A DNA stretch of 64,000 nt from Emcibacter sp. (GTDB taxonomy: Bacteria; Pseudomonadota; Alphaproteobacteria; Sphingomonadales; Emcibacteraceae). Below are positions 27,066-35,411 of this stretch, piece by piece. A program made the position numbers and the translations under genes. The notes under the pieces were generated by a model, which worked only from the letters and a program-made list of their open reading frames with translations, made no database searches and had not been told where the DNA came from. Every line of letters starts with the position of its first letter. Position 1 is the first letter of the stretch. Location of the stretch: positions 29,954 through 93,953 of the forward strand of contig JAIOYI010000010.1 of the NCBI GenBank assembly GCA_021741205.1, in the 5' to 3' direction.

Positions 27066-28051
27066 GCACCCTACTTGAAAGTTTCAATTATGTCCGTCCC
27101 ACAAATCTTGACCAATTAAATCTTCTGGTCATGGATTATATCACGAAAGGATATGACTTTACCTTTTCTGCGGGCGGGACAGATATTATTCCGCGACTTA
27201 AAAAACAAATCTTTAATCCTGAAAATCTGATTAGTCTGAGTGGTATAAGTGATCTTAAGGGAATTGAAAAAAAGGGCGAAATTATTATAATTGGTGCCTT
27301 AACCACCCTTGATGATCTCGCGAACCATGATCTTATCAAGAAATATTTTCCCACCCTTGCGCATGCTGCCCATAAGGTTGCAAGCCCCCAAATCAGAAAT
27401 CGGGCAACCCTTGGCGGCAATATCATGGTCGATAATCGCTGTAGCTATATCAATCAAAGTAGCCTCAACCGTGACTGCCACGCCCCTTGTTTTAAAGCGG
27501 ACGGCGATATTTGCCACATTGTGAAGCGCGCCAAACGGGGTGATGAGGTTTTGTGTCAGGCCCGTTTCGTGTCCGATACGGCGCCTGTTTTGTTACTGCT
27601 TGAGGCCAATATCACAATTATGGGTCAAGGGGGTTTACGGAAAATAAAACTCAATGATCTCTATCTCAATGATGGCATTGACAACAGAAGCCTTAGGAAA
27701 GATGAACTCATCACAAAGATTGAGGTCAAAATTCCTGAAAATGAGTCCCTTCATTATGAGAAACTTGCCATCCGTAATGCCCTTGATTTTCCCTCCCTTG
27801 GTGTTGCGGTATGTTTGAGCGAGCAAAATTTAAGCGTGGCCTTAACAGGACTGAACCCAAGGCCTGGACTTTTTAAGGCAAAAATCAAGAATTATAATAA
27901 CTTTGATGAGATGGTATCCGATATCTGTGATCAGGCCTTGGCCTTTGCTGTGACCTATAATCAGGATTTCTTTCCCAGAGCCTACCGAAAAAGCATGATA
28001 CCCGTCTTTATCAAACGTGGTATAAGTAATATCTTGAAGGAAAAAAAATGA
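27062..28051 (+). CDS. hcrB: 4-hydroxybenzoyl-CoA reductase beta subunit with extra [4Fe-4S] loop
   Basis: 329-residue FAD subunit of the xanthine oxidase family (SAGGTDIIPRLK, ATLGGNIMVDNR). Between about 125 and 165 it carries a cysteine-rich insertion: NRCSYINQS, RDCHAPC, GDICH and VLCQARF. In Thauera HcrB the equivalent loop binds a [4Fe-4S] cluster that sends electrons inwards from ferredoxin, the hallmark that separates 4-hydroxybenzoyl-CoA reductases from ordinary hydroxylases. Its presence is the best single evidence for the reductase assignment. ATGA overlaps join it to genes on both sides. Confidence 0.9.
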   Translation: MSTLLESFNYVRPTNLDQLNLLVMDYITKGYDFTFSAGGTDIIPRLKKQIFNPENLISLSGISDLKGIEKKGEIIIIGALTTLDDLANHDLIKKYFPTLAHAAHKVASPQIRNRATLGGNIMVDNRCSYINQSSLNRDCHAPCFKADGDICHIVKRAKRGDEVLCQARFVSDTAPVLLLLEANITIMGQGGLRKIKLNDLYLNDGIDNRSLRKDELITKIEVKIPENESLHYEKLAIRNALDFPSLGVAVCLSEQNLSVALTGLNPRPGLFKAKIKNYNNFDEMVSDICDQALAFAVTYNQDFFPRAYRKSMIPVFIKRGISNILKEKK

Positions 28052-29226
28052 CCGATGTGATGAAAGACTATTTCCTTGATTTGGACAAGGCCGCCCGTGA
28101 CCCAAAGCGAAAAGTAGCATGGTGTACCTCCGTTGGTCCCGCTGAAATTTTGCGGGCTATGGGGTTTGAGGTCTTTTTTCCAGAGAACCACGGCGCAATG
28201 CTTGGGGCAACAAGAGTTTGCATGGATACAATTCCCGTGGCCAACGCCAACGGCTATTCTCCAGAGATTTGCAGTTACCTGACCTCTGATGTGGGGGCTT
28301 ATATGAAGGGGATCACCCCGCTCACCAAGGCTTATGGCATAGAAAGCGTTCCTCATCCCGACGTTTTGGTTTATAACACCAATCAGTGCAAAGATGTGAT
28401 GCATTGGTTTGAATATTATGCCAAGGAATTTAACACGCCCATTTTTGGTATTCATCCCCCAACCAATTTACCCAGCATAAAACAAGAATATATAGATGAT
28501 GTGGCACAACAATTTAAGGATCTTATTGCTTTTCTGGAACCCATTATGGGCCATGCCATGGATCCTGAAAAATTAAAAGAAACCGTTGCGCTGTCTCTGG
28601 AAGCAACCAATCTTTGGTCTGATGTCCTCAATATGGCTCAAACAACCCCAAGCCCTCTGACCTTTTTTGATGGTACTATTTATATGGGCCCCATTGTGGT
28701 CTTGCGTGGCACTCAAATTGCCGTGGATTATTACAAAAATTTATTGGCTGAATTACAAGAAAAGGTCGCCAACAACCATGCCGCCGTTATGGGGGAACAT
28801 AAACGCATCTATTGGGACGGCATGCCCGTTTGGGGACGGCTGCGCAATCTATCCAATATTTTTAAGGAAAATAACGCCTGTGTTGTTGCATCGACCTATT
28901 GCAATAGTTGGGTTTTTTCGGACTTTGACCCCAATGATCCTTTGCCCAGCATGGCGCTGGCCTATATTAAGATATTTATCAACCGCAATGACCAATTCAA
29001 GGAAGCCTATATTGAAAAAATGGTCAAGGATTTCAACGTGGACGGTGTTGTCTTTATGGCCGCACGAACCTGTCCCAACAACAGTAACGCCTATTATAAC
29101 TTACCCCGCAGACTAAAGGATAAAAATATCCCAACCATCATTATTGATGGTGATCTTTGTGATTTACGCTGTTATTCCGATGAACAGTCCGCAACCCTCA
29201 TCGAAGCCTTTTTGGAGACGATTTAA
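28048..29226 (+). CDS. bcrC: BcrC-type benzoyl-CoA reductase / 2-hydroxyacyl-CoA dehydratase subunit
   Basis: 392-residue member of the HgdB/BcrB/BcrC family, which binds an iron-sulfur cluster and a CoA ester for low-potential reduction. Segments such as VAWCTSVGPAEILRAMGFEVFFPENHGAMLGATR, GYSPEICSYLTSDVGAY, VASTYCNSW and TCPNNSNAYYNLPRRL fit the BcrC/BadD type as I remember it. Candidate cluster cysteines are C26, the SPEIC cysteine, the STYC cysteine and RTC. No BcrB-like partner is encoded nearby. It is coupled by ATGA to hcrB and by TAATG to the ATPase gene. A homodimeric or otherwise unusual reductase is possible. Confidence 0.8.
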   Translation: MTDVMKDYFLDLDKAARDPKRKVAWCTSVGPAEILRAMGFEVFFPENHGAMLGATRVCMDTIPVANANGYSPEICSYLTSDVGAYMKGITPLTKAYGIESVPHPDVLVYNTNQCKDVMHWFEYYAKEFNTPIFGIHPPTNLPSIKQEYIDDVAQQFKDLIAFLEPIMGHAMDPEKLKETVALSLEATNLWSDVLNMAQTTPSPLTFFDGTIYMGPIVVLRGTQIAVDYYKNLLAELQEKVANNHAAVMGEHKRIYWDGMPVWGRLRNLSNIFKENNACVVASTYCNSWVFSDFDPNDPLPSMALAYIKIFINRNDQFKEAYIEKMVKDFNVDGVVFMAARTCPNNSNAYYNLPRRLKDKNIPTIIIDGDLCDLRCYSDEQSATLIEAFLETI

Positions 29227-30056
29227 TGTCAAAAAAGAAAGATGATATAATTTTTTGGGGGGTTGATTGCGGCAGCTCAGAAATCAAGGTTGTCGCCCTT
29301 GATCAAGCGGGTAATATCCTCCTCAAACGCAAACAGAAAACCTTGTTCCCTTTGCAAGATCATGTGCGCCATGCCCTGTCTGGTGACGGAGATGATTTAT
29401 CGCCCTTTATAACACCAGAAAGCACAGAAATAAAACAGGGTCATAAGATCATAGCTACAGGTTACGGTAGAAAATACATTAATTTTGCCACCGAAAATTT
29501 GACCGAAATTAAGGCTCATTTCATGGGAGTCGAAAAGCAGCTTGATCTGGGTGACCGCTATAGCATTATTGATATCGGTGGACAGGATTCAAAAATTATT
29601 GCGGTCGACCATAACAAAGTGGATCAATTCATCATTAACCGAAAATGTGCGGCGGGAACGGGTGCCTATATCGAGGAACTAGGCCACAGATTAGAAGTGC
29701 CCTTAAGTGATATGACAGCATTGGCCCAAAATAACGATAAGGAATTATCTCTCAACAGCTTTTGCACCGTATTTTCAGGACAAGAGGTTATCAAAGTTCT
29801 CATGAACGGGGAACGGGTGGAAAATATCATTTATGCCCTCTATAGCTCGGTTGTAAAGCGGGTCATGGAAATGACTGCCATCACCACCGATATTGTTGCC
29901 TTTTCTGGTGGGGTATTGGAATTTCATCCAAAACTTGTACAAATGTTCACCGAAAAATTGCGTGAGGCCAATCCTAACATCAAAACCATGCTCGCCCCCA
30001 ATGCGCAATATTGCGGCGCTATTGGTGCGGCTCTTTTTGGCATGACGGCCACATAA
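29226..30056 (+). CDS. BcrA/BcrD/HgdC-family ATPase activator
   Basis: 276-residue ASKHA-fold ATPase. It has GVDCGSSEIKVVAL (phosphate loop), DIGGQDSKII, and the two bridging-cluster cysteines NRKCAAGTGAYIEELG and NSFCTVFSGQEVIKVL, followed by AFSGGVLEF. In this family a [4Fe-4S] cluster held between two subunits delivers electrons with ATP hydrolysis to a BcrBC or HgdAB partner. Length fits BcrD or HgdC, yet the NRKCAAGTG wording differs from the NDKC form common in activators; subclass is unresolved. Only one ATPase is present, so it may act as a homodimer with the preceding subunit. Confidence 0.85.
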   Translation: MSKKKDDIIFWGVDCGSSEIKVVALDQAGNILLKRKQKTLFPLQDHVRHALSGDGDDLSPFITPESTEIKQGHKIIATGYGRKYINFATENLTEIKAHFMGVEKQLDLGDRYSIIDIGGQDSKIIAVDHNKVDQFIINRKCAAGTGAYIEELGHRLEVPLSDMTALAQNNDKELSLNSFCTVFSGQEVIKVLMNGERVENIIYALYSSVVKRVMEMTAITTDIVAFSGGVLEFHPKLVQMFTEKLREANPNIKTMLAPNAQYCGAIGAALFGMTAT

Positions 30057-30148
30057 TAATTCAACATATTAAATGATTGTGAGAAATGGTATAATACTAT
30101 ATATTATGCCTTAGTCAGTATCATATAATGCTTAAGGCTCAGGGTATA

Positions 30149-30589
30149 ATGCAAGACTTATTTATTTATAAGCGCCAAATTCAATTTGGCGATACTGATG
30201 CGGTTGGTATTGTCTATACGGTGCGTTTCTTTGATTATTGCATGGAAGCCATTGATGCATGGCAACGGGAATATTTAAATATTGATTGGTTCGATATGGT
30301 CGACAAACGCCAAATCGGAACCCCTATGGTCAATATAAATATGAATATGACAGGCCCCCTTGCCCGGGGAAAGGCGCATATTACCCTTCTGATTACTCAT
30401 GTTGGCAAATCCTCAGTTATTTTTCGCCTGCTTGGGCGTGATGAAGATGACAATGAATGCTTTGAAGCCAATTTCACCTATTGCCTAACAGACTGCACCT
30501 ATTTTAAGCCGATCCCCATTCCTGAACAATTTCGCCCCATTATGGAAAGTTATCACAAGCTCTGCCTCGAGATGGCACTTGCCGCATAA
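30149..30589 (+). CDS. Acyl-CoA thioesterase (4HBT family)
   Basis: 146-residue hot-dog fold protein. The motif IQFGDTDAVGIVYTVRFFDYCMEAID matches the 4-hydroxybenzoyl-CoA thioesterase type, with the catalytic Asp in GDTDAVGIVY. It would release free acid and CoA from aromatic or acyl-CoA, perhaps as a relief valve when intermediates accumulate. It lies 92 bases after the ATPase gene, so it may share the operon or have its own promoter. The start at 30149, after AGGG, is preferred to 30128, but the ribosome binding site is modest. Confidence 0.82.
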   Translation: MQDLFIYKRQIQFGDTDAVGIVYTVRFFDYCMEAIDAWQREYLNIDWFDMVDKRQIGTPMVNINMNMTGPLARGKAHITLLITHVGKSSVIFRLLGRDEDDNECFEANFTYCLTDCTYFKPIPIPEQFRPIMESYHKLCLEMALAA

Positions 30590-30661
30590 GCTTTCTTGTT
30601 CTTTTTTAAATTCTTCTGTAAAGTTCATATGAAAGAATAAATTCATCATAATGGAACAGAA

Positions 30662-31681
30662 ATGAAAATACTGGTTACAGGCGGTTCGGGCTATATTGGA
30701 AGCCATACAGTGCTTGAATTATTACAAGAAAACCATGACGTGGTGGTGGTTGATAATTTAAGCAACTCTAGCGAAGAATCCCTGCACCGAGTTAAAAATA
30801 TCACGGGTAAAAATAGTCTTTCCTTTCATAGGGTTGATATTCTGGACAAAGCGGGACTGGAACAGATTTTTTCTGGCCATAAATTCGATGCGGTCATTCA
30901 TTTTGCGGGACTAAAGGCTGTGGGCGATTCCGTATCAAAGCCTCTCACCTATTATAATAATAATGTGGCAGGCACCATCAGCCTTTGTGAGATTATGGAC
31001 AAATATAGCGTGCGCAACCTTGTCTTTAGTTCGTCTGCAACCGTATATGGTGAACCAAAAAGTGTCCCCATCCGTGAAGATTTTCCCACAGGCGGCACCA
31101 CCAATCCCTACGGCACGTCAAAGCTTATGATTGAAAATATCTTAAGCGATTTAGCACAATCTGATCCAAGGTGGAATATCGCAAGGCTGCGTTATTTCAA
31201 CCCCATAGGCGCCCATGAAAGCGGCCTTATTGGCGAAGACCCCAATGATATTCCCAACAATCTTATGCCCTATATCACGCAAGTAGCCATTGGCAAACTC
31301 AAGGAATTATCTATTTTTGGCAGTGATTATCCCACAAGTGACGGTACAGGTGTCAGGGATTATATCCATGTAGTCGATCTTGCGATCGGGCACCTCAGGG
31401 CATTGGATAAACTGATGACGGGTTCAGGTCTTATCACCTATAACCTTGGCACGGGTCGGGGTATTAGCGTGCTGGATATGGTTAAGGCCTTTGAACAGGT
31501 GAGCGGGATTAAAATCAAAACCCGCATAGCTTCCCGCCGTGAGGGGGACATTGCCACATGCTATGCCGATCCCACCCTTGCCAAGCAAGAGCTAAACTGG
31601 AGTGCCATAAGATCACTTCAAGATATGGTGGGTGATGCTTGGCACTGGCAATCGAAAAATCCTAATGGTTATAAGGGATAA
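30662..31681 (+). CDS. galE: UDP-glucose 4-epimerase
   Basis: 339 residues, typical GalE length. [15 protein letters not shown] binds NAD, the Ser/Tyr/Lys triad lies in [10 protein letters not shown] and YGTSKLMIE, and [18 protein letters not shown] and [11 protein letters not shown] are family signatures. It interconverts UDP-glucose and UDP-galactose for galactose use or envelope glycans. It is separated from the thioesterase by 72 bases and has no obvious link to aromatic degradation. Its 3' end overlaps a convergent hypothetical gene by 13 bases. Confidence 0.96.
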   Translation: MKILVTGGSGYIGSHTVLELLQENHDVVVVDNLSNSSEESLHRVKNITGKNSLSFHRVDILDKAGLEQIFSGHKFDAVIHFAGLKAVGDSVSKPLTYYNNNVAGTISLCEIMDKYSVRNLVFSSSATVYGEPKSVPIREDFPTGGTTNPYGTSKLMIENILSDLAQSDPRWNIARLRYFNPIGAHESGLIGEDPNDIPNNLMPYITQVAIGKLKELSIFGSDYPTSDGTGVRDYIHVVDLAIGHLRALDKLMTGSGLITYNLGTGRGISVLDMVKAFEQVSGIKIKTRIASRREGDIATCYADPTLAKQELNWSAIRSLQDMVGDAWHWQSKNPNGYKG

Positions 31682-32325
31682 TCTTTCGGCAAGAAAATAT
31701 AATCGCCCTGCGCTATATCCTCCGCCTCCGCCGTCCTCTTTAAGCTGTAAGCATAGCCCATAGTTATAAGCGTCCATAATGTTTTAAAGGGGCGGTTTTT
31801 ATCCATTTGGGCAGAATAAGAATAGGCATCATGATGGGGGGCGTGTAGAACAAGATGATCTTTACTTTGAAAAAATATGATTTGCCCGCCGTATGAAAGC
31901 AAGCTCTTTACATCATCCGCATTTTCACATCGGACGATGGTTGCATTGTGAAGCTCCTTTGATGAGGTGAGGATAGTCCAATTATCATGCGGGCTTTTTA
32001 AGCTCATATTGACCAGAAGCACAGACCGCAACGGATCATCGGCCTCATAAAGGCTGTTATGTTTGAAAGATTGCACTACTTCGGCTGCAATAGCACCAAA
32101 GCCCGCATTCAGATCGCCGTAATGATCGCCGTAGTTTGCCTTGCTTGCAAAATATTTAAGGGCATGAATGATATGATCATCATGATAGCCTTCTCGTAAG
32201 ATATCCTGTCCCGCCTTCATGTTTGGGTTTAAGAAAATGTCACCCTTACATCGACCGGAAATGGACAGTATTTCTTTCACCTTCTCTTTCACATATTTTA
32301 AAAAAGAAAGCCGATAGAGGATCAT
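31669..32325 (-). CDS. Hypothetical protein
   Basis: 218 residues that I do not recognise. No signal peptide or membrane segment is visible. It has a histidine- and aspartate-rich stretch ([30 protein letters not shown]) and a C-terminal [21 protein letters not shown]; clustered His/Asp residues could bind metal, which is speculation. It lies nine bases after the NDUFA9-like gene on the same strand, so the two are probably co-transcribed, and it runs 13 bases into the galE coding end. Codon use looks like its neighbours. Confidence 0.6.
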   Translation of the reverse strand: MILYRLSFLKYVKEKVKEILSISGRCKGDIFLNPNMKAGQDILREGYHDDHIIHALKYFASKANYGDHYGDLNAGFGAIAAEVVQSFKHNSLYEADDPLRSVLLVNMSLKSPHDNWTILTSSKELHNATIVRCENADDVKSLLSYGGQIIFFQSKDHLVLHAPHHDAYSYSAQMDKNRPFKTLWTLITMGYAYSLKRTAEAEDIAQGDYIFLPKDYPL

Positions 32326-32334
32326 ATGGCGTGC

Positions 32335-33282
32335 CTAATTTGTGATCTCTTCGGCAAATTGCCCCTTTGGTCTGTAGTGATGCATATAAAGCGGTAAAAT
32401 CGCCCTGAGCGAGGTCGGGCTAACGGAAAGCTTGGACAGATCCAATGCTTTTTTACCCACCACATTATCGGTCGCTAACATTTTAAGTTGATCGAGTGTA
32501 ATGGGCGGATTGGGTAAAAGACCAAGGAAAAAGACGAAATAAGGAGCGATAGATTTTGGCACATCGACAAAGCATACTTTGCGCATGGCTTCCTTGGCCG
32601 CAAGCTGCATCATCTCCCGCAGGCTGTAAATTTCGGCACCGCCAAGCTCGTAAGTTTTATCTTGCAAGGTGGTGTCGGACAATATTTTAATAATCGCATC
32701 GGCCACATCGCCCACATAGACGGGCTGAAATTTCGTATCACCAGAAAAAACGGGCATCACCGAAAGACTTGAAGCGGCCTGCGCAAAACGGTTAAACAAT
32801 TGATCATGGTTGCCAAAAATAACACTTGGGCGAATGATGGTGGCCTTGGTAAAGGCTTTCTTTACGGCGGCCTCTCCCGCTGCCTTGCTTTTTCCGTAAA
32901 GTGCGGGGGAACTTTCATCCGCTCCAATGGCCGACATATGGACAAGGCTTTTTACCCCGAATTCTTGGCTTATGCGGGCGATAGTTTCGGCGCCCATTTC
33001 ATGAACCGCTTTGAATTTTTGAGCGCCCGTTTCATATAATATACCCACAAGATTTATCACAGCATCCGACCCACGGATTGCCGAACGGACCGAGGTTTCG
33101 TCCCGCAAATTAGCCTGAACCACTTGGATCTGTCCCACATCACCCAAGGGTTTGACATGCATCGAAGAATTAGGCTTTCGAACCGCAACCCGAATACGAA
33201 CACCCGTACGCGCCAAATGCTCTACAAGTGTTGTACCAACAAACCCTGCTCCTCCAAATATTGTAACGAGTTGCTGTGCCAT
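32335..33282 (-). CDS. Complex I NDUFA9-like NAD(P)-binding protein
   Basis: 315-residue atypical short-chain dehydrogenase. It has IFGGAGFVGTTLVEHLARTGVRIRVAVRKP at the N-terminus, VINLVGILYE, and RPSVIFGNHDQLFNRFA, which characterise the NDUFA9 family of alphaproteobacteria and mitochondria. There it binds NADPH at the edge of respiratory complex I or serves in quinone-linked roles. GGAG six bases before ATG 33282 supports this start; the track start lies 35 codons upstream. No nuo genes are in the window. Its presence supports the alphaproteobacterial assignment. Confidence 0.85.
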   Translation of the reverse strand: MAQQLVTIFGGAGFVGTTLVEHLARTGVRIRVAVRKPNSSMHVKPLGDVGQIQVVQANLRDETSVRSAIRGSDAVINLVGILYETGAQKFKAVHEMGAETIARISQEFGVKSLVHMSAIGADESSPALYGKSKAAGEAAVKKAFTKATIIRPSVIFGNHDQLFNRFAQAASSLSVMPVFSGDTKFQPVYVGDVADAIIKILSDTTLQDKTYELGGAEIYSLREMMQLAAKEAMRKVCFVDVPKSIAPYFVFFLGLLPNPPITLDQLKMLATDNVVGKKALDLSKLSVSPTSLRAILPLYMHHYRPKGQFAEEITN

Positions 33283-33475
33283 GACATTCTCCAGAAATGC
33301 TGTTAAATTAAAGCTATATGAGCCCAAATAATCCTTATATTTGATTATCTTTTGCGACCTTTTCAGTCTTCTTTTTATCTTGCCCAAAGTCGTTAGTCCA
33401 GCCTATTTTAAATAATTCATTTCACGTCTTGACTTTACCATTGGCTAATCGTAATCACAGGGAATAAGTCACATT

Positions 33476-33562
33476 GCCCAGATGGCGGAATTGGTAGACG
33501 CGCATGGTTCAGGTCCATGTGTCTGTATGGACGTGGAGGTTCGAGTCCTCTTCTGGGCACCA
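33476..33562 (+). tRNA. tRNA-Leu (CAG)
   Basis: An 87-base tRNA with encoded CCA. The acceptor stem GCCCAGA pairs with TCTGGGC, the anticodon stem ATGG/CCAT encloses TTCAGGT (anticodon CAG), the variable arm is long as in class II tRNAs, and the T-loop GTTCGAGTC is standard. Its last bases form one copy of an 11-bp direct repeat that recurs at 34922, which marks it as a possible integration site. Confidence 0.97.
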
Positions 33563-33565
33563 AAT
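33555..33565 (+). repeat. Left copy of 11-bp direct repeat (possible att site)
   Basis: GGGCACCAAAT covers the tRNA-Leu 3' end plus three bases. An identical copy lies at 34922-34932, beyond the Fic gene. Such a duplication of a tRNA 3' end is what site-specific integration leaves, although no integrase gene is present between the copies. Confidence 0.5.
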
Positions 33566-33655
33566 TACAATTCAGTCTTATTCAGTCCTAACCAGATTGA
33601 CGCCCCGAAATGAATAATGTTGCACTTTGACCCTTGGATTCAGGATCTGGTATGA

Positions 33656-34759
33656 TTAACCTTCAGCCAATGCATAACTTGTACTCCGTCCACCACCCTG
33701 TTCCTTTCTAAGAACGCCTTGTACTAACAAATCATTTATATCGCGCAAAGCCGTGTCCTGAGAACATTTGGTTAATTTTGCCCATTTAGATGACGTGAGT
33801 TTACCGACAAAACCATCAAGGAGCCGGTTCAGAATTTGGGTTTGCCTTTTGCTGAATGTGCGGCCTCTGTGAGTTTCCCAGAATTGGGCCTTTTGTAACA
33901 CTTTGCCCAGAATAATTTCTGCACCATTAAATGCCCGGTCAAGGCTGCCAAGATACCATTCCAGCCAACCTGTGATATCAAGGCCACCTTTTTGTGTGCG
34001 TTCGAGAATGTTGTAATAAAAAGCCCTATCCTCGCGGATTTGGCTGGACATGCTATAAAAGCGGCTGGGACTTTGTTCGGAACGGGCAAGACATTGGTCA
34101 GAAATAGCACGGGCAATGCGGCCATTTCCATCATCAAATGGATGAAGCGTGACAAACCATAAATGAGCGACCGCAGATTTAAGAACCAAATCCATATCTG
34201 GATTCTCGTTATACCATTTGAGAAAAGCCTGCATTTCTTTGGTCAGGCATTTTGCAGGTGGAGCTTCATAATGAACACGTTCACGACCTATGGCGCCCGA
34301 CACAACTTGCATCGGGCCGTCATCATCGGTTCGCCAAGCGCCAACGGTTATTTTACGCATCCCGCTTCGGCCTGTCGGGAACAAGGCGGCATGCCATGCG
34401 AATAAACGCTCATCTGTGAGGGGATCGTCATAGTTCTGTGTTGCATCCAACATCATCTCAACAACCCCGTCAACATGACGCTCAGAAGGGATCAGGCCTC
34501 CAATGTCCATGCCAAGACGGCGGGCAACGGAAGAGCGCACTTGTTTCTTGTCAAGAATTTCGCCTTCGATCTCGCTTGATTTAAGCACGTCTTCTGTAAG
34601 CGTGTTCAGAACAGCTTCCTCTCGCAAATCAAATCCAAGGGCTTCCATCCTGCCAATCAGGCGGCCTTGATGATGCCGGACTGAGGCAAGCTGCTCTGTT
34701 AGGAGTTTGTCATTCCAATGGAAATTTGGCCAAGTCTTGTTTTGATGGATATACACCAT
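33656..34759 (-). CDS. Class II Fic family protein with DUF4172 domain
   Basis: 367 residues: DUF4172 at the N-terminus (about 1-85), a Fic domain in the middle (about 110-260) and a C-terminal winged helix. The active loop HPFDDGNGRIARA matches the AMP-transferase consensus HPFx[D/E]GNGRxxR. The helix SSEIEGE at about residue 61 is the class II inhibitory motif, which blocks the active site until relieved. The likely reaction is AMP transfer to a protein hydroxyl; the target is unknown. Base composition looks richer in GC than its neighbours. Two operator-like repeats lie at and before the start codon, consistent with autoregulation by the HTH. Confidence 0.9.
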   Translation of the reverse strand: MVYIHQNKTWPNFHWNDKLLTEQLASVRHHQGRLIGRMEALGFDLREEAVLNTLTEDVLKSSEIEGEILDKKQVRSSVARRLGMDIGGLIPSERHVDGVVEMMLDATQNYDDPLTDERLFAWHAALFPTGRSGMRKITVGAWRTDDDGPMQVVSGAIGRERVHYEAPPAKCLTKEMQAFLKWYNENPDMDLVLKSAVAHLWFVTLHPFDDGNGRIARAISDQCLARSEQSPSRFYSMSSQIREDRAFYYNILERTQKGGLDITGWLEWYLGSLDRAFNGAEIILGKVLQKAQFWETHRGRTFSKRQTQILNRLLDGFVGKLTSSKWAKLTKCSQDTALRDINDLLVQGVLRKEQGGGRSTSYALAEG

Positions 34760-34785
34760 ATTCTCCGCATATTATACGGTGAATA
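34757..34785 (-). promoter_or_regulatory. Operator-like repeat 1 over the Fic start codon
   Basis: A 29-base element beginning CATATTCTCCGC and ending TACGGTGAATA. Its arms TATTCTCCGCA and TACGGTGAATA form an imperfect inverted repeat (9 of 11 pairs). It overlaps the Fic start codon and contains TATAAT on the minus strand, a plausible -10. A second copy lies 55 bases upstream. Confidence 0.6.
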
Positions 34786-34811
34786 TAATGGATAATCACT
34801 GCAATCGCAAG

Positions 34812-34840
34812 CATATTCTACGCGCATTTTACGGTGAATA
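34812..34840 (-). promoter_or_regulatory. Operator-like repeat 2 upstream of the Fic gene
   Basis: This copy begins CATATTCTACGC and ends TACGGTGAATA, identical to repeat 1 at 25 of 29 positions. The 55-base offset is about five helical turns, so a dimeric regulator could bind both on one face. The HTH-bearing Fic protein is the closest candidate. Confidence 0.6.
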
Positions 34841-34921
34841 CCCATTTAATTGTCTCATTTGCGCAATATATATTATGATAACTCAGCCTCTTCATACCAG
34901 TGCCTATCTATGTCCCCTATG

Positions 34922-34932
34922 GGGCACCAAAT
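34922..34932 (+). repeat. Right copy of 11-bp direct repeat (possible att site)
   Basis: GGGCACCAAAT, identical to the tRNA-Leu 3' end at 33555-33565. The two copies bracket the Fic gene and its operators, about 1.37 kb in all. The match does not extend further on either side. Confidence 0.5.
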
Positions 34933-35081
34933 ACTAAGATGACAGCAAACCATATTTTTCTGAGTGATGGGACTCCTAATCAAATCAAAAAGATACTAAC
35001 ACACTGATTTACATAATAAATTATACTTCAAAGTGCGACAGTGAAGTTTCAAAGCGGGGCATAGTTTACGTAACAGGAAAA

Positions 35082-35210
35082 ATGAGAGTTCACAACACGC
35101 CTTATTTTATCATCAATCACATTGACAGCCTCTCAACAGATAACACAGATATTGCTCATATTCTCCCCTATCATTTGGTTGAAAGAGGTTCTGTTACGAG
35201 CTGCCAATAA
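35082..35210 (+). CDS. Possible small ORF in the Fic-TMADH gap
   Basis: Within the gene-poor stretch 34841-35411 one short frame of 42 codons starts with ATG after AGGAAAA and reads MRVHNTPYFIINHIDSLSTDN, ending LVERGSVTSCQ. The composition looks protein-like, but I recognise no family, and it may be a fragment of a longer gene lost during insertion of the neighbouring island. The rest of the gap is AT-rich and shows nothing else I can name. Confidence 0.25.
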   Translation: MRVHNTPYFIINHIDSLSTDNTDIAHILPYHLVERGSVTSCQ

Positions 35211-35411
35211 AAATCTTAATGGTTATAAAACACAAAGAAAATGAGGATGATCGTCTTCATTTAAGTCGGCACATTTTTTATCAAAAAAATTGATAAAAGA
35301 AGAAAGAATACTCATTACTTTGAAGTAGTTTCCAACTATATAATCAGTAACTATTGAACATTCTTTCTAAATATGAAATTCTCTCACAAAAGCTAATGAC
35401 ATGGGAAAATA

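Noticed and set aside
29226-30056. Rhodanese- or acetate-kinase-like ATPase
   Set aside because: The two bridging cysteines and the DIGGQDSK motif identify the BcrA/BcrD/HgdC activator family instead.
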